In this document: positions 20,402-32,518 of the stretch, in pieces
Position numbering within the stretch: position 1 is the stretch's first letter
Layout of the letters: every line of letters begins with the position of its first letter
Source of the DNA: Cytidiella melzeri
Taxonomy: Eukaryota > Basidiomycota > Agaricomycetes > Polyporales > Irpicaceae
NCBI GenBank assembly: GCA_022592445.1
Contig: JABYQR010000195.1
Span: forward strand, 1 to 64,000
Direction: 5' to 3'
DNA: 64,000 nt
Notes under the pieces: model-generated
Told to the model about the DNA's origin: nothing
The model's database searches: none
Seen by the model: only the letters and a program-made list of their open reading frames with translations
Program-made: the position numbers and the translations under genes

Positions 20402-21589
20402 TTGAGCGCCCAGGACATCCTCAACATGTTCGGCATCCTTACACAGAGAATGGTGGACCTCACCAATCAAGTTGCTGCTCTGGCAGCTGTACAATCCACA
20501 GCAACTGCCGCTGCCACTCACAGCTCCAGGGAACGGAGCATCGTAGAGAAGCTGGTTTTCCTTCAAAGAAAAGACATTGTTGGAAGCAAGACTCTTCTGG
20601 CACGCCTTCATAGTCTGGGCCCAGAATCAGGGCAAGGCTTTCTTCCAGCAAGACACACAGGGACAAGTCTGGCTGGACAACAATGGCGCGAGGATCTTTG
20701 ATCCTCATAAACTCATCACCAGCACCTTGTCTTTCATGCAGGAAGACACTGCTGATTGGGCTTGCCCTCACATTGAGGAGTTGGCCAATAGTAAACCAGC
20801 ATTTGGAAATAGCTGGGATACTTTCATTGAGGCCTTCAAGGCATAGTTATTGACGCAGTCATGGAGGCCAAAACCAAGGTTGCCAGCATGAGGCAGGGTA
20901 ACAAGACATTTGCCGCCCACATCTTGGAGTTTGAGACCTGGGCCCCTCACACTGGCTGGAGCCAGCAGGACCTTTTTGACCGTCTCAAGTTGAGCTTGAG
21001 TACGGAATACCTTCAGCACGTCTCTTACTTTCAGACCCGCGCTACAACTTACAATGCACTGAAGGACCAGTGCAAGGCAGTAGACACTCAGCTGGTGGAT
21101 CTATGCAACAGCACTGGGAAAGTCATGGTGGACAGTTCCTCGGGACATGGCAAGTCCCACCAGCAAGTGTTTTGTGATCCCAATGCGATGGAGATCGACA
21201 CCTCTCGTTCCTCTGCCTTGTTTGACGCACTGCTTGCGGGACTAGGCAAACAGGAGATCTTCCAGAAATGGAAGAAGGAGATGAGCAAGCGCTGCTCGGT
21301 TTGTGGTTCTGAGAGCCACAAGAAAAGGGACTCTAAGCACCCAGATGACCCGGTTTGCAACCACTGCAGTGGTACCGGTCATTGGGGTTCCGTTTGCCTG
21401 CAAAGGCTTCAAGGCGTCCCTAAGGGACAAAAAGTTGCCGCTATCTTGTCGACCTTGTCAACTGCTGCCACAGCAAAGCAAGATGCGTCCAACGACAAGG
21501 ATGCTGAAATTGCTGCCCTTAAGGACATGCTGGAGCTTCAGAAGAAGCAAATGGACAAAATAGCTGCCAAAATCAACGCGGTTTTTTGA
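20402..21589 (+). pseudogene. Gag of chromovirus B, main part
   Basis: Resumes after the hAT TSD as QDILNMFGILTQRMVDLTNQVAAL, collinear with gag of element C. A frameshift follows EKLV near 20,555 and an in-frame TAG near 20,845; the rest (20,861-21,589) is open and contains the zinc knuckle CNHCSGTGHWGSVC and the coiled-coil tail ending AVF. Compared with C, arginines have become Trp, Cys, His or Gln (for example LFWHAF for LFRHAF, DWACPH for DWARPH, EYLQHV for EYLQRV), all explained by CG to TG or CA. Gag stops TTT TGA at 21,589 and pol continues in the -1 frame. Confidence 0.85.
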
Positions 21590-24500
21590 GAAGGACTCGT
21601 GACACAGCCGCAGCTGTAAGTCCCTCTGATACCCTGTCCTCATTTCTCTTATCTTCTGCCTCGTGTACCATAGCAACTCTGTGCCCGTTGTCTGTTATCT
21701 TTGCACATACTATATCGTCTCTAGATTGGTCATTGTCTCATTTCTGAATACATGTACTAGTAAAAGGTCTGAATAGAAGCATTTGCATTCCTGCCATGAG
21801 CGATTCAGGAGCTACAGCTTTATTCATCAGTCATCAGTTTGTCAAAAAGCATAAGATTATTCAGCACCCACTCAAAAGGGTTATCTCATTGCATAACATT
21901 GACGGAACTAAGAATAAGGCTGGTGGATTAACGCACTTTGTTTGCCTTAAACTCACTGTCGGAGACCACACAGAAAAGGCAGAGTTTCTTGTCACGGACT
22001 TGGGTCCAGAAGACATCATCCTTGGGCTACCATGGCTCAAGTGCGTAAACCATACCGTCAACTGGGAAAAAAGGAGAAATGACAATTCCAAGTGGCTCAG
22101 AAGAATCTCCTGACAAACCTTTCTAGAAGGTTAACGGTAATTGCAAAGAACAAAGGCAGTGGGTCAAAGTCGGAATTATCCAAGACACCACTGACAAAGT
22201 CTGGTGTATGGCCGGCTTCACCTACTCTACCAAGCTTGCTGCTGAAGCAACCAAAGCTAAAGCTCAGCGCTCCTTCGAAGACATTGTTCCATCAGAGTAT
22301 CACAGACACGCTAAAGTCTTCTCTGAGGAAGAGTCTAATTGGCTACCCCAGCATCAGCCCTGGGACCATTCGATTGATCTCAAACCAGACGCTTCTGAAG
22401 CCATCAAATCAAAAGTTTATTCTATGCCCCTGAACAAACAAGCCAAGCTTGACAAGTTCATTCAGGAGAACCTATCCAAAGGTTACATCACGCCTTCCAA
22501 GTTTTTGATGGCTTCTCCAGTCTTCTTTATCAAAAAGAAGGACAACAAACTCCAACTTATTCAGGACTACCGTAAACTCAATGACATCACTGTGAAGAAC
22601 TGCTACCCTCTACCGCTTGCCACCAACATCATCAACAAGCTCAAGGGTGCAAAGATCTTCACAAAATTCAATGTTTGTTGGGGATATCACAATGTCCGAA
22701 TCAAAGAAGGAGACAAGTACAAAGCGGTGTTCGTTACCAACCGAGGATTTTTTGAACCTAAGGTCATGTTCTCCGGTCTCACAAACTTACCCGCTACCTT
22801 CCAAGCTCTGATGGACAACATCTTTGCCAACCTCTTTGCCGAGGGCAAGGTGGCTGTCTACCTGCAAGGTTGTACATGAAGTCCTTGAGCGACTTCAACA
22901 GCACAATCTCTACCTCCGGCCAGAAAAGTGTGAGTTTGAGAAGTCTGAGATCGAGTACCTCGGGTTGATCATTTGCGCCAGCAAAGTAGCTATGGACCCT
23001 GTCAAAGTCCAAGCAGTTTCTACGTGGCCCACACACAAGAGCCTCAAAGAAGTTAGAGGGTTCATAGGGTTTGCTAATTTCTACCAACACTTCATCCAAG
23101 ACTTCTCAAAGCACGCATGGCCTCTACACGACCTGACTAAGAAGGATGTGCTGTTCGTCTGGGGTCCAGCACAGCAGACTGCCTTCACATTGCTAAAGAA
23201 GGCCTTTACCACTAAGCCTATCTTGGCAGTCTGGGACCCTGAACTCCCTACACGTCTAAAAGTTGATGCCTCGGGCTATGCGACCGGTGGAATCATCTCC
23301 CAGAAATCGAAGGAAGATGGATTCTACCACCCTATTGCCGGTCCGCAACTATGACTGAAGCAGAGCGTAATTACAAAATCTTTGATTGGGAGATGTTAGC
23401 CATCACCAAAGCTCTCAAAGATTGGCACCACTAACTTGAGGGGCTCAAGGAACTGTTTGAGATCTGGAAAGATCACGCAAACCTGCAGTACTGGAAAACT
23501 GCGCAACACCTCACTCGACGTCAAGCACGTTGGTCATTACTCCTGGCTGACTTTGCCTTTGTGTTGGTACACAAGCCTGGCAGTACCATGATACACGCTG
23601 ATCCTCTTTCTCGTCTTCACTCCCACGCTGTCACGGACAAGGAAGACAACAAAGATCAGGTGGTAATGAAACCGGAACACTTCTGGATCCTTGCTACATC
23701 CGAGAATGCACGGAACAAGAAGCAGAAGTTGCACAAGCTCTAGCTACCCTTCGAAAGAAGGGTCCTTGCAAATTTGTCAGTGGTTTACTCGAATGGGAAG
23801 AGAGTGACGGAGTCATCTACTACAAGGGAAAACTCTATATCCCTAACAACAAAGAGCTTCATCACAAAATCGTCAAATCTTGCCATGACACACCCACGGC
23901 TGGTCATCCGGGCAAACATGGCACCATAGAACTAGTCTCACAACACTATTGGTGGCCAAAGATGAATGCTTTCGTAGAGACTTACGTACTAGGCTGTGAT
24001 CGCTGTCAACGCTACAAGTCAGCCCCACACCCTAAAGCAGTACTACAGCCTCAGGAAACTCCGGCCGGACCTTGGGAACACATTGGTGTAGATCTCATCA
24101 CTCAGCTGCCACCCTCTCAGGGATTTGATTCAATTGTGGTCTACGTTGACCACTACTCTGATCAAACGCACATCATCCCTACCACCACTAAGGTTAACGC
24201 TGAGGGGATTGCCGATCTACATTACAAAGAAGTATTCCGACTTCACGGCATTTCCAAGAAGGTGTTCTCTGACCGAGGACCCCAGTTTGCAGCGCGCTTC
24301 ATGCGTGCGCTCTATCACCGCTTAGGCATAGAGACTGGTTTTACGACCGCCTATTATCCGCAAGGAAATGGCAAAGTCGAACGCAAAAACCAGGATATCA
24401 AACAGTACCTGCATCTATTCTGTCAGCAACAACAAGACAACTGGGTTGATCATCTACTGGCAGCTGAGTTTGCACTCAACTCGCAAGTACATGTGAGTAA

Positions 24501-25180
24501 CTCCCAAACAATGTTTGAAGTCATCTACGGATATCACCCCAACTTCACCATACCAGTTGGCAAGCAAAGCAATATCCCTTCACTCGATGAGCACCTTGAC
24601 AGTATGGCTCGAGAACGCAAAGAGACTAAAGCAGCTCTTTGTCTAAGCAAAGAAAAGATGAAGCAACTCTACAAATTTGAGAAACGCTCTCCACGCATCT
24701 TCCAAGTAGGGGACTTGGTCTGGCTGAACGCTAAGAACGTTCAGATCCGCCAACTACCCCTAAACTTGGTTCTCAACAACTTGGCCCGTACAAGGTCATT
24801 GAACCCATCGGCAAGCTCGACTACAAACTCAATCTCCCTAGCTATCTCCGAATCCACCCCGTCTTCCACATCAACTGTCTAAGTCCCTGGCACAACAAAT
24901 GGCAAAGACGTACCTCCACCTCCTGATCCTATTGTCATAGAAGGAGAAGAGCAGTACGTTGTCAAGAAGGTGCTAGACAGCAGGCTACACGGACATTGGA
25001 AGAAATTGCAATTCCTTGTTGAATGGGAAGGGTATTGAGACGGACACAATAGCTGGGAATCAGTCAAAAACCTCAAGAATAGTCAAGAAGCGATTGACAA
25101 CTTCTACAAAGCAAACCGCGGAGCACCCCGGGTCATCAAAGCTTCACTCTTTGCAGATCTCTGCTCGCACTTTTGAAAAT
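21587..25180 (+). pseudogene. Pol of chromovirus B (PR-RT-RNase H-IN-chromodomain)
   Basis: The same domain order as C: protease (DSGATALFISHQF, near 21,800), RT (FFIKKKDNKLQLIQDYRKLND near 22,530; the YLDD box is lost in a deletion around 22,862), RNase H (LKVDASGYATGGIIS near 23,260), integrase (GCDRCQRYKSAPH near 23,995; VDLITQLPP; VFSDRGPQFAARFM; PQGNGKVERKNQDIKQYL) and a chromodomain remnant (EEQYVVKKVLDSR, EGY followed by TGA). Stops, small indels and the RT deletion mark it as dead. Substitutions against C are dominated by CG to TG/CA, giving R to W/C/H/Q, D to N and E to K changes. The integrase frame 23,962-24,882 is the longest open piece. Confidence 0.87.
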
Positions 25181-25447
25181 TCAATACCCACACCAATCCC
25201 GCTTTCCTTCGCACGATCTATCCATCTACATACAATCTTAGCTGGGATGAAGGCAAACACATTGGTCTGGATATCACACTGACGGGTAATGTCAAGTCAA
25301 CAACACCAGAAGGGGAGAAATTTCCTAGCATCCTTCTGACTAGGCAATCGGGGCAATTTTGCTGAATCCCTGTAGACGGGTAGAAGACCTCTATTACCAC
25401 AGCACAGTGATGCTTTGCAAGAACGCTCAATTTTAGAAGGGGGGTCA

Positions 25448-26204
25448 TGTTGTGGATGGCCCAACTAAGCCCTTATTTTTCACAATTTACCTCTTGTTTT
25501 TATCTCTAGAACCTGGGGCTACAACCCAGTTGCAATTCTCATTGCACAAACCCCTTGCACATCTATTAAGCGCCCGTGTCACGTGGCTTAGACACTCTAC
25601 ATGGTCATGTTACTTGCTACTATGTCACACCGGCATGTGACTCAGCTTAGGTAAGACCACATGGCTACAACCACATGGCTCAGCCCATAGCTAGGGTTTG
25701 ACGTCATAGATACTGTTCACATGGACTCCTTTTGTTCTTTCCGTATTGTTCTCTTTATGGAAGAATGTTCTCACAGGTGTGGGAATGGAATACAATAGTT
25801 TGTCTCCTTTTAGATAGATTCTCTCACAAGTAGAGTTCTTGGCAAAGTATAGACAATAGCTATTGTTCTCCTTTAGGTAGTTCTTTTGTTCTTCGATCAC
25901 ATGGCTTCTTGCAAAGCCTGCCCTCCGCATGGTCTGTGCGCAGGTCCCTGAAGTCTATATATACTGCTGCATGTACACTCCTAGCCCCCATCTTGACCTC
26001 TTGGTCTTTACTGGGCTAGGTAAGCAAACACCCCTCTGTACTACATAGCTGGTAGTCAGAATACTAACTTGGTCTCTACTGGGCTAGCAACTTGCATAAA
26101 GTCTGATAGCTGGTGAGAGCACTGTGCTTCAAGCCTGCCACCACCTTTTCGTTGTTGTCCACATTGTGTCCCTCTTTGTTGTGTCGAGCTTCGTCTCCGT
26201 GACA
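25448..26204 (+). mobile_element. 3' LTR of chromovirus B
   Basis: A 757-bp partner of 6,881-7,637, running TGTTGTGG...CCGTGACA and preceded by the purine run AGAAGGGGGGTCA. It holds the same TATA box, ATCTTGACCT, the two copies of CTTGGTCTTTACTGGGCTAG (26,000-26,019 and 26,068-26,087) with GTAAGC and TACTAAC between them, and the antisense 79-codon frame (25,691-25,930). It is followed by CGGAC and the rest of D2. Confidence 0.92.
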
Positions 26205-26528
26205 CGGACCAGGGTAACAATCAGGGACTATGGTATGTAGAACAATAGCACAATAGGATAACAGGAACTGGGGGCATCCCTGAGGAATCCCTAACAATGG
26301 AAGAAAAATAATAGAACAGTGGCCTAGGTTGATCTGGAACTGCTCCAGGTTGAGTCTAGGGTTTGGGTCTGGACTATTGATAAATAAAGCAGGATGCCAC
26401 GTGACCCAGGTTAGGGTTAGGTCTGGTAACAACCCCAACCGGAAAATAAGCGCTCTAGATAGACACCTGATACTGTAAACTTGTGACTGTGATGGAAAAA
26501 TCTGGTCTCTGTTGGACTATCCATGTCA
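26205..26528 (-). mobile_element. Solo LTR D2, 5' part (split by element B)
   Basis: Minus-strand U3 part of the family D LTR, starting TGACATGG at 26,528 and collinear with D1 4,110-4,450. The flank ATTCC (26,529-26,533) pairs with 6,524-6,528. Together with 6,529-6,880 it makes a 676-bp solo LTR. On the minus strand it interrupts the A2 integrase between the codons for FQE and WCKMLG. Confidence 0.87.
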
Positions 26529-28835
26529 ATTCCTGGAATAAATCTGCTGCGAATTGTGGACCTCAGTCAGTAATGATTTGCAAAGGTAACCCATGAAGGG
26601 TCCAAACTCTCTCATAGAGTAGAGCTGCAAGATCTTTTGCCAAGACCTTGTTTACAATAGGGAAGAAGTGCACCCTCTTAGTAAGGCAGTCTACAACTAC
26701 GCAGATAGCATTGAAGCCATCAGACTCCAGTAACTGAGTAATCAAGTCAACAGTCATGATATCGCATGGTTCAGCTGGAAGAATTAGGGATGAGTGGTCT
26801 GTAAGGCTGTTGCGGACAAGTCTTCATCCGCTGACATGTGTCACAGCCTGTCATGTATTTCTTGACATCGGTGGTTAAACCTGGCCACCAGTAATTTCTC
26901 GAGATCAGTTCGTACATTTTCCATCTACCATGATGTCCGGCAGAAGGTAGATCGTGATGCATCTGGATAATTTGGCGTCTAAGATCTAATTTCTGATCTT
27001 TGGGGATGTAGACTTTTCCACGGTATAGGAGTAATCCATTCTCAAAATTCTATTCCTCTAGTGATTTCTTGAACTCCCTAGGACCAGAGTTAAGTAACTG
27101 CTGATAATCCTTGGTAACTTTGTCGTTCATGAGTGCTTCCTTGACCCGTCTTAGGATTTCATCGCCATTGATAGGCAAGTCATGAGAGTTTTTGATAGCA
27201 GAGATGGCAAAAAACTTGGGTTTAAGGAGAATTTTGTCCTTGTTATTGGAATTTACCCCCTCTTCATGATCTGGCCTCTTGGACAGGGGATCTGCGGTAA
27301 GCATGGTCTTTCCGAGTCTGTGCCAGAGCACAAAATTCAATTGCGTGAGGTATAATGCCCATTGTACTTGTCTTCGGGTTAGCTTCTGAGCATTCCTGAA
27401 ATATGTCAGGTTTTGATGATCCAACCATATTTCTATGGTAATCGGATGTCCCTCCAGATGTTGACAATACTCTTCCAGGGCGCAGATAATAGCCAACAAC
27501 TCTTTATCGTATATCTCATAGTTACGTTCATGGATGTTGAGTGATTTAAAGTAGAAGGCTACTGGATCCAGTTGTGATAATACTGCTCCTGTAGCGAAGT
27601 CGCTAGCGTCTGTTTCCAGACAGAAAGGGTTTTTGTCATCTGGTATCCTCAGAATGGGTGCTGGCGTAAAAGCCTGTTTCAGACTTTGGAAGGCCTATTT
27701 CTGAGCATCTTTGCAAATCCAGGATTGGTCCTTCTTTGTCAAAATAGTGAGCGGTTTTGCATGTTTAGCAAAGTCCTTAATGAAACGCTGATAGAAGTTA
27801 GCAAAGCCTAAGAAGGCTTGGACTTGTTTAACCTTTTCAGGTCGCAGCCACTCAGTAACTTTGGTGAGTGTGGCTGGATCCATCTCAATTTGTCTGTGGG
27901 AAATTATCATGCCTATGTACTCAATGCAATCTTTTCCAAAAAAGCATTTTTCTGGTTTAGCAAAAGATTGTTCTTGCGTAGACGCTTGAGCACTTCCTGT
28001 GTGATGCAACGGTTTTCCTTCTTGTCTTCTGTGAAGATGAGGATATTGTCGAGATATACCATGACATGTCCTTCTAAGATCAAGTTACTCAGAATTTAAT
28101 TCATCATGGCTTGGAATGTTGCAGGTGCATTGCTGAAACCAAGATACATCTGCGTAATGGCATGCATTCTGAATTTTTCTTTGAAAAGACATCACCAAAT
28201 TCCCATAGATACTTTGGTACCAATCGCTTCCAATTGACTGATTCTTGTTTGTCAAAGCTGTATTCAAAGCCCTCATCTTCCTTTTCAGAAAGTTCAGCAA
28301 TTGTTTCTGCTATTTCTTGGTCTTCTGGATTGTCTAAGTCAATCCAGTGGATGTGAGGGTTGTCCAGGTCAACACTTCCTATCTCGTCCAGGTTGTCTGA
28401 CACTAAATGTCCCTTAGGTAACTCAAGCTGATTGATCTCTTGAGTTACAGTGATGTTTCTACAAGCTCTTGGGGCACAGAGTTCAGGACATCTGGTAAAT
28501 TTCCACTCGCCATTTGCCCATTCTAATTCTGGATTGTGGCGGCGTAAGAAGGTCATCCCAATAATCATTTGTTTACTACCGAGATCAGTAACGAGCATGT
28601 GTTGTCTTGCTCTGTGCAAACATATTGCTAGGTATGCACATACTGAGTGAGTGATTTGACCATCTTTATTGGGAGTACCATTGATGATGTTAAACGGTGA
28701 TGCCAGTTGACTTGTTACCAGATTGTTACTTTCAACCACTGACTTACTGATGAACGTGGTTGTGGCTCCTGAATCTACCAGAGCTTTGACCTGCACTTTC
28801 TTTCTGTATATCCATATTGTAACCGGTAGAAACAA
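26529..28835 (-). pseudogene. Pol of element A2: protease, deleted RT, RNase H, integrase N-terminal half
   Basis: On the minus strand: protease (28,835-28,104, VKALVDSGATTTFIS), RT with the same internal deletion, TAA and YLDN as A1 (about 28,160-27,690), RNase H (TDASDFATGAVLS near 27,600; YDKELLAIICALEEYCQHLEG near 27,480; DHQNLTYFRNAQKLTRRQ), integrase zinc-binding domain (HHDLPSAGHHGRWKMYELISRNYWWPGL ... CDTCQRMK, 26,962-26,830) and the start of the core (VDLITQLLESDGFNAICVVVDCLTKRVHF, GLPLQIITD). A TGA follows the ITD codons and LTR D2 begins at 26,528. The remainder of the integrase is at 5,000-5,824. Unlike A1 this copy extends through RNase H and integrase. Confidence 0.87.
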
Positions 28836-28923
28836 TGAATCTTTGAATGCGCTACATTTTTTAAAATATCTACATTACACAGATCAAGGGTATTGGGGCC
28901 TAAGCACTCATGTTTGCAGGGAG

Positions 28924-30342
28924 TCACATGATGCTTCGGAAAAAATTCTTGCCCTTGGTTGGCTTTTTCCCTTTACCCTTGTCAGGAGACAGTTGAGTTG
29001 AAGGTTCATCATCTTCAGTTGGAACCTCCTCAATATGAGCTGCCAATTCTAGGTGCGCAGTATTTACATTTTTTGTCTTAGACAACAAAGCCTTAGAGGT
29101 TTTGGCTTTGCTGTCCGCCCCAGAGTTCTCGGCATCTGCTGCACAAATTGTCTTCAGCGCCAAAGACCTTTCATCCTTCTTTCCATCCTTCTTCTTCCCA
29201 TTGGGCTTCTTTTTCAGGCTGTTGAGGTTGCACTCATCCATATTATGTCCTTTGAACTTATGTATGTGGCAGAATCTCTCCGACTTTCCAGTTGAAATTA
29301 CCTCTTTGCCCTTGCCCTTGTTCTGCTTCTCACTCTTCTTCTTCTTCTTGTCTGCAGTGTCCACCTCCATAGGTGTGGACATGTCCTTCTCCTTTGCAAA
29401 GATCTGACCGTGTGCTTTCTCAGGATAGACCTTCTTGTGAATATCTAACAAGAGGTTGAGGAAGTGGGGCCAAGTGGTTGGAATTTGATTTTCATCTTTT
29501 CCAGTCATGACCAGTCGCATGTCCTTTTCAATGACGTGTTTGAGCTTATGAATACGCAAGTTGTCTTCATATCCTGAGAGCCTGCCAAGCATACAGAAGT
29601 GTTCTGTGTACTTACTTGAAGTTTTTGTGTGCAAGATCCGTGTTATTGAACAAGGGGTTAAGCTCCTTTCAAACGCCCTCCTTGTTGCCCCATTGACCAT
29701 ATTGTACCTTGAGCTCATTTCAAACTTGATCCACAGCTCCATGTATTGAGCTGCTGCGTCTGAAACCTGGTTCATTGCGACGGCAATACGCTGCCTGTCA
29801 GTAGCAATGTTCTTGTGGACAAGCCACAGAGAGATCTGGTTCAACCACTCGTTGAACTTGACCTTGCTTTCGGTGCCTTTTAATTCTGGGGGTTTGCCAA
29901 TCTCAGGCTGGCGCAAGGATCCTCCTTGTTCTTGAGACAAGGAAAGCTGGTTGATCTGATTCACCACATTGGTGATCGTTGTCTTGACCATGTGCAGGTT
30001 GTTGTCCATCTGCTGGACTTGTGTGTCTGCAGCAGACTGCGGGTCTTGAGTGACCTTATCAATATATTGCTGGAGGTCGTCCTGCAACAATGACAATTGG
30101 TTGTTCAAGATAAGGACCATCTGATTCATCATGCTGTGGACGATAGCAGTTGTTGCTCCTCCTTCAATTGTGCAAGTAAAGGCCCTTTGGGCCGTGTTGA
30201 GATTGTGGAAGATATGCTGCTTGAAGTTCTCAACTGAAGGGTTGTAAACAATCAGCGTGATCTTGCCAAATGGCACAAAGTGGGTAAGGTTGGCAGCAGC
30301 AGCAGGGGTGGTGCTGAATCTGGCATTTGATTGAGGGGCCAT
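28924..30342 (-). CDS. Gag polyprotein of Ty3/gypsy element A2
   Basis: A mirror copy of 1,490-2,908: every coordinate x in A1 corresponds to 31,832 - x, with no length difference across the gag gene and no amino-acid difference seen. It contains the same Gag/capsid-like centre, lysine-rich tail and C-x2-H-x4-H-x4-C zinc-knuckle variant. It is followed on the minus strand by the A2 protease. See the A1 entry for domain positions. Confidence 0.82.
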   Translation of the reverse strand: MAPQSNARFSTTPAAAANLTHFVPFGKITLIVYNPSVENFKQHIFHNLNTAQRAFTCTIEGGATTAIVHSMMNQMVLILNNQLSLLQDDLQQYIDKVTQDPQSAADTQVQQMDNNLHMVKTTITNVVNQINQLSLSQEQGGSLRQPEIGKPPELKGTESKVKFNEWLNQISLWLVHKNIATDRQRIAVAMNQVSDAAAQYMELWIKFEMSSRYNMVNGATRRAFERSLTPCSITRILHTKTSSKYTEHFCMLGRLSGYEDNLRIHKLKHVIEKDMRLVMTGKDENQIPTTWPHFLNLLLDIHKKVYPEKAHGQIFAKEKDMSTPMEVDTADKKKKKSEKQNKGKGKEVISTGKSERFCHIHKFKGHNMDECNLNSLKKKPNGKKKDGKKDERSLALKTICAADAENSGADSKAKTSKALLSKTKNVNTAHLELAAHIEEVPTEDDEPSTQLSPDKGKGKKPTKGKNFFRSIM

Positions 30343-30513
30343 TGCTTCTAATTTCTTAATTGACAAAGAATAAGCGAAATACTATTTCCAGTTTAGGATG
30401 AAGAGAAAACACCACTTTTCACACATTGAACTCATGTCAGAGTTGTCTTTACACATTAAATCCTTTTCAGAAAGTTGTCACCGAGTAAAATAAGGCTTGT
30501 CAGCCCATAAATT

Positions 30514-31085
30514 TTATTCCATTTCTGCATATACAAAGGCATTCATGTCAAACAGCCCTTCTGGTAACTCTAAGATGTACCCCCATCTCCGATTTATGCC
30601 CACAAAACTAATCCTGCCTAAACTCTTCAAGTCCTTCTTTAACATCCTCCATTCCCTATTCAACATCTAGTCCGTGTGATTCTCCTTGAACCACTGTTCT
30701 ATCATGTGGAATCAACTGATCAGTAGGTGAACATTTTCACAACAAGCGTTGAGCTGATGATTAGAAGATTGCCCACCACTTGAGAAGGATGTGTCCAGCT
30801 TCTTGAGCACAGGCTCAAGCCTTTGACAGGCTGCTGTGACCATTGGTTCAAACTCCTGTTGACAAAGCATAAGCTTTGTTTTACGGAAGTGCAGATTGGC
30901 AAGGAGTGGAGTGGGAATGTAAGTGCATTGGTTGCGCTCCTCGATACACTGGAGAATAGAAAGCTTTTTAGCTTCCTTTCCTCTTTTAACTCAATCATGT
31001 CAAGGAGGCTGAGTTGAGACAGGAGATTGGAGACTTTTCTCATACAATGCTGGTTCTTCTCATGCTTGATGGCGGTTTGAGCCTG
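30514..31085 (-). pseudogene. Accessory ORF of element A2, downstream part
   Basis: Continues the frame that starts at 31,980 after the inserted LTR: QTAIKHEKNQHCMRKVSNLLSQLS, then stops and frame changes. A plausible end, MNAFVYAEME, lies at about 30,514. Joined across the GCCTG target duplication to the upstream part, it gives a protein-like N-terminus of roughly 110 residues before the first disruption. The inverted copy is at 747-1,318. Function unknown. Confidence 0.45.
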
Positions 31086-31774
31086 TGTCACAGATTTTCA
31101 ATGTTTCTACAAGACTTGCCTTACCAGGCAACGGTATTATTGGGAATATTTAAGTGCTTGTCAAGTGCTTATCCAGTGCTTATCCAGCGTCTATTTAGGT
31201 GCTTATCTGGCGCTTATTCCGGTGCTTATTCTCAGTGCCTATCAATTGATGCGCTGATGCGCCTCCTGTCTCTGATGCGCTGATGCACTCCTTTCCTTAT
31301 CTGTGTATCACATGATAGAACTCTCTGGAACCTTGTGGAACATGCTGGAACTATGATGTCAGAGTATAGAACATTCCATTAGATGATGTCATAGTTAGAA
31401 CCTTCTGGAAAAGTCTAGCCTTGTCTTAGAACAAGCTAGAACAAGTCTAGCCTTGGGACTGGGTCATGGGGTCAGGTCATGGGGACAATTGCTATTGGTT
31501 GATTATTGAAGTGGCACCACTAGGGCATAGGGCATGCTTAGTAAGGTAGATTACTTCGCTTACTCATGTAGGTATTAGGGGTCTTAGGGTAGTACCTGGG
31601 GTCCTCCCCTTCATGTATATATAGAGGCACTCCTGAGGGCATATCCCCTCAGTCTTATTCACTCTGTTGATCAAGGACTACTTCGTACTCCCCACTACTC
31701 ACTCTCACCAACACTCTACTCTCTATATCTATATCTCCCCCTCCTATCTGGTGAGTGTAACCTTTACTGTTACA
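31086..31774 (+). mobile_element. Solo LTR of family A inside element A2
   Basis: A 689-bp TGTCACAG...CTGTTACA sequence, flanked by GCCTG at 31,081-31,085 and 31,775-31,779. It is oriented opposite to A2, splits the accessory ORF of A2 and has no internal region left. It contains GTATATATAG near 31,615, CAGTCTTATTCA near 31,650 (complementary, with one G-U pair, to the A2 primer site), a row of GTGCTTATCC-type short repeats at 31,155-31,235, and GTGAGT near its 3' end. The left inverted arm carries the same LTR at the same position. Confidence 0.9.
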
Positions 31775-32002
31775 GCCTGTTCCTCAAGTTTGATCCTCTT
31801 GATGAGAGGCTTGTTATTGGAGTATTTGAGATGGCGAGGCTTGCCAGTGTCCTTGAACTTGTCAAGTGTCTCTTTTGAGATGGTAAGGTGTTCCTGAAGT
31901 CCGGTGACTTCATTGCAGATAGAGATGGAATAGGGGATCTTGCAACCAGACCTAACAGCGACGTAGCGGGAGAGTGGCATGGTAACTGTGTGACAAGGTG
32001 TG
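31775..32002 (-). pseudogene. Accessory ORF of element A2, start
   Basis: Minus-strand ATG at 31,980, reading MPLSRYVAVRSGCKIPY and continuing to KRIKLEEQA where the LTR interrupts. The context ACCATGCCAC is a good start. The upstream 22 bp run into F1 (TSD GTGTG at 31,998-32,002). No domain recognised. This is the only accessory ORF in the window with a normal ATG. Confidence 0.5.
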
Positions 32003-32516
32003 TGTCACGAGCATGCACACTTTTTCCTTTCTTTTTCTTTTATTTTTGTTATCCTATCTTCTCATTTCCTTATCTTGTCTTATTGATGGTACATGGCTAC
32101 TGCATGTGATCAAGTGCATGTGACAGACTAGTCACATGATCATAGAAGGTGCTGGAACATTGTGGAACATTGTAGAACATCACACCATAGCACACCATAC
32201 GTTCCCACGGCAGTGTTAGGAGTACAGACCCGGTACCAGGGGTCCTTGTCTGAGATGTATATAAACCCACCCTGTAGCCACCTAAAGACCTCAGATTCTA
32301 CCTCCTGGTCTTTAGGTGACGTTCACCTTGTACTAGTCTCACCATTGTGCTAATATATCCTAGTCTTTAGCTCATCGTTAGCTGCTCCCTCGTCGTTGTC
32401 TCTCCCTCATCATCATCATCTTCCCTGTCGTCATCGTTCACGCGAGTTTGCTCGTCGTTCCTCCATCACCGTCGTCACTTCCTTGCTCTTCATAGAGTTT
32501 GGTTGTGTTCTTGACA
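32003..32516 (+). mobile_element. 5' LTR of chromovirus F1
   Basis: A 514-bp TGTCACGA...TTCTTGACA repeat matching 38,669-39,183 with about a dozen substitutions and one indel. The TSD GTGTG is at 31,998-32,002 and 39,184-39,188. TATATAAA is at 32,258-32,265 and AGATTCTACCT at 32,293-32,303. The repeat TCCTGGTCTTTAG ends at 32,315 and recurs, with one change, ending at 32,370, with GTGACG after the first copy and GTGCTAAT before the second (possible 55-nt intron 32,316-32,370). Confidence 0.94.
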
Positions 32517-32518
32517 TT

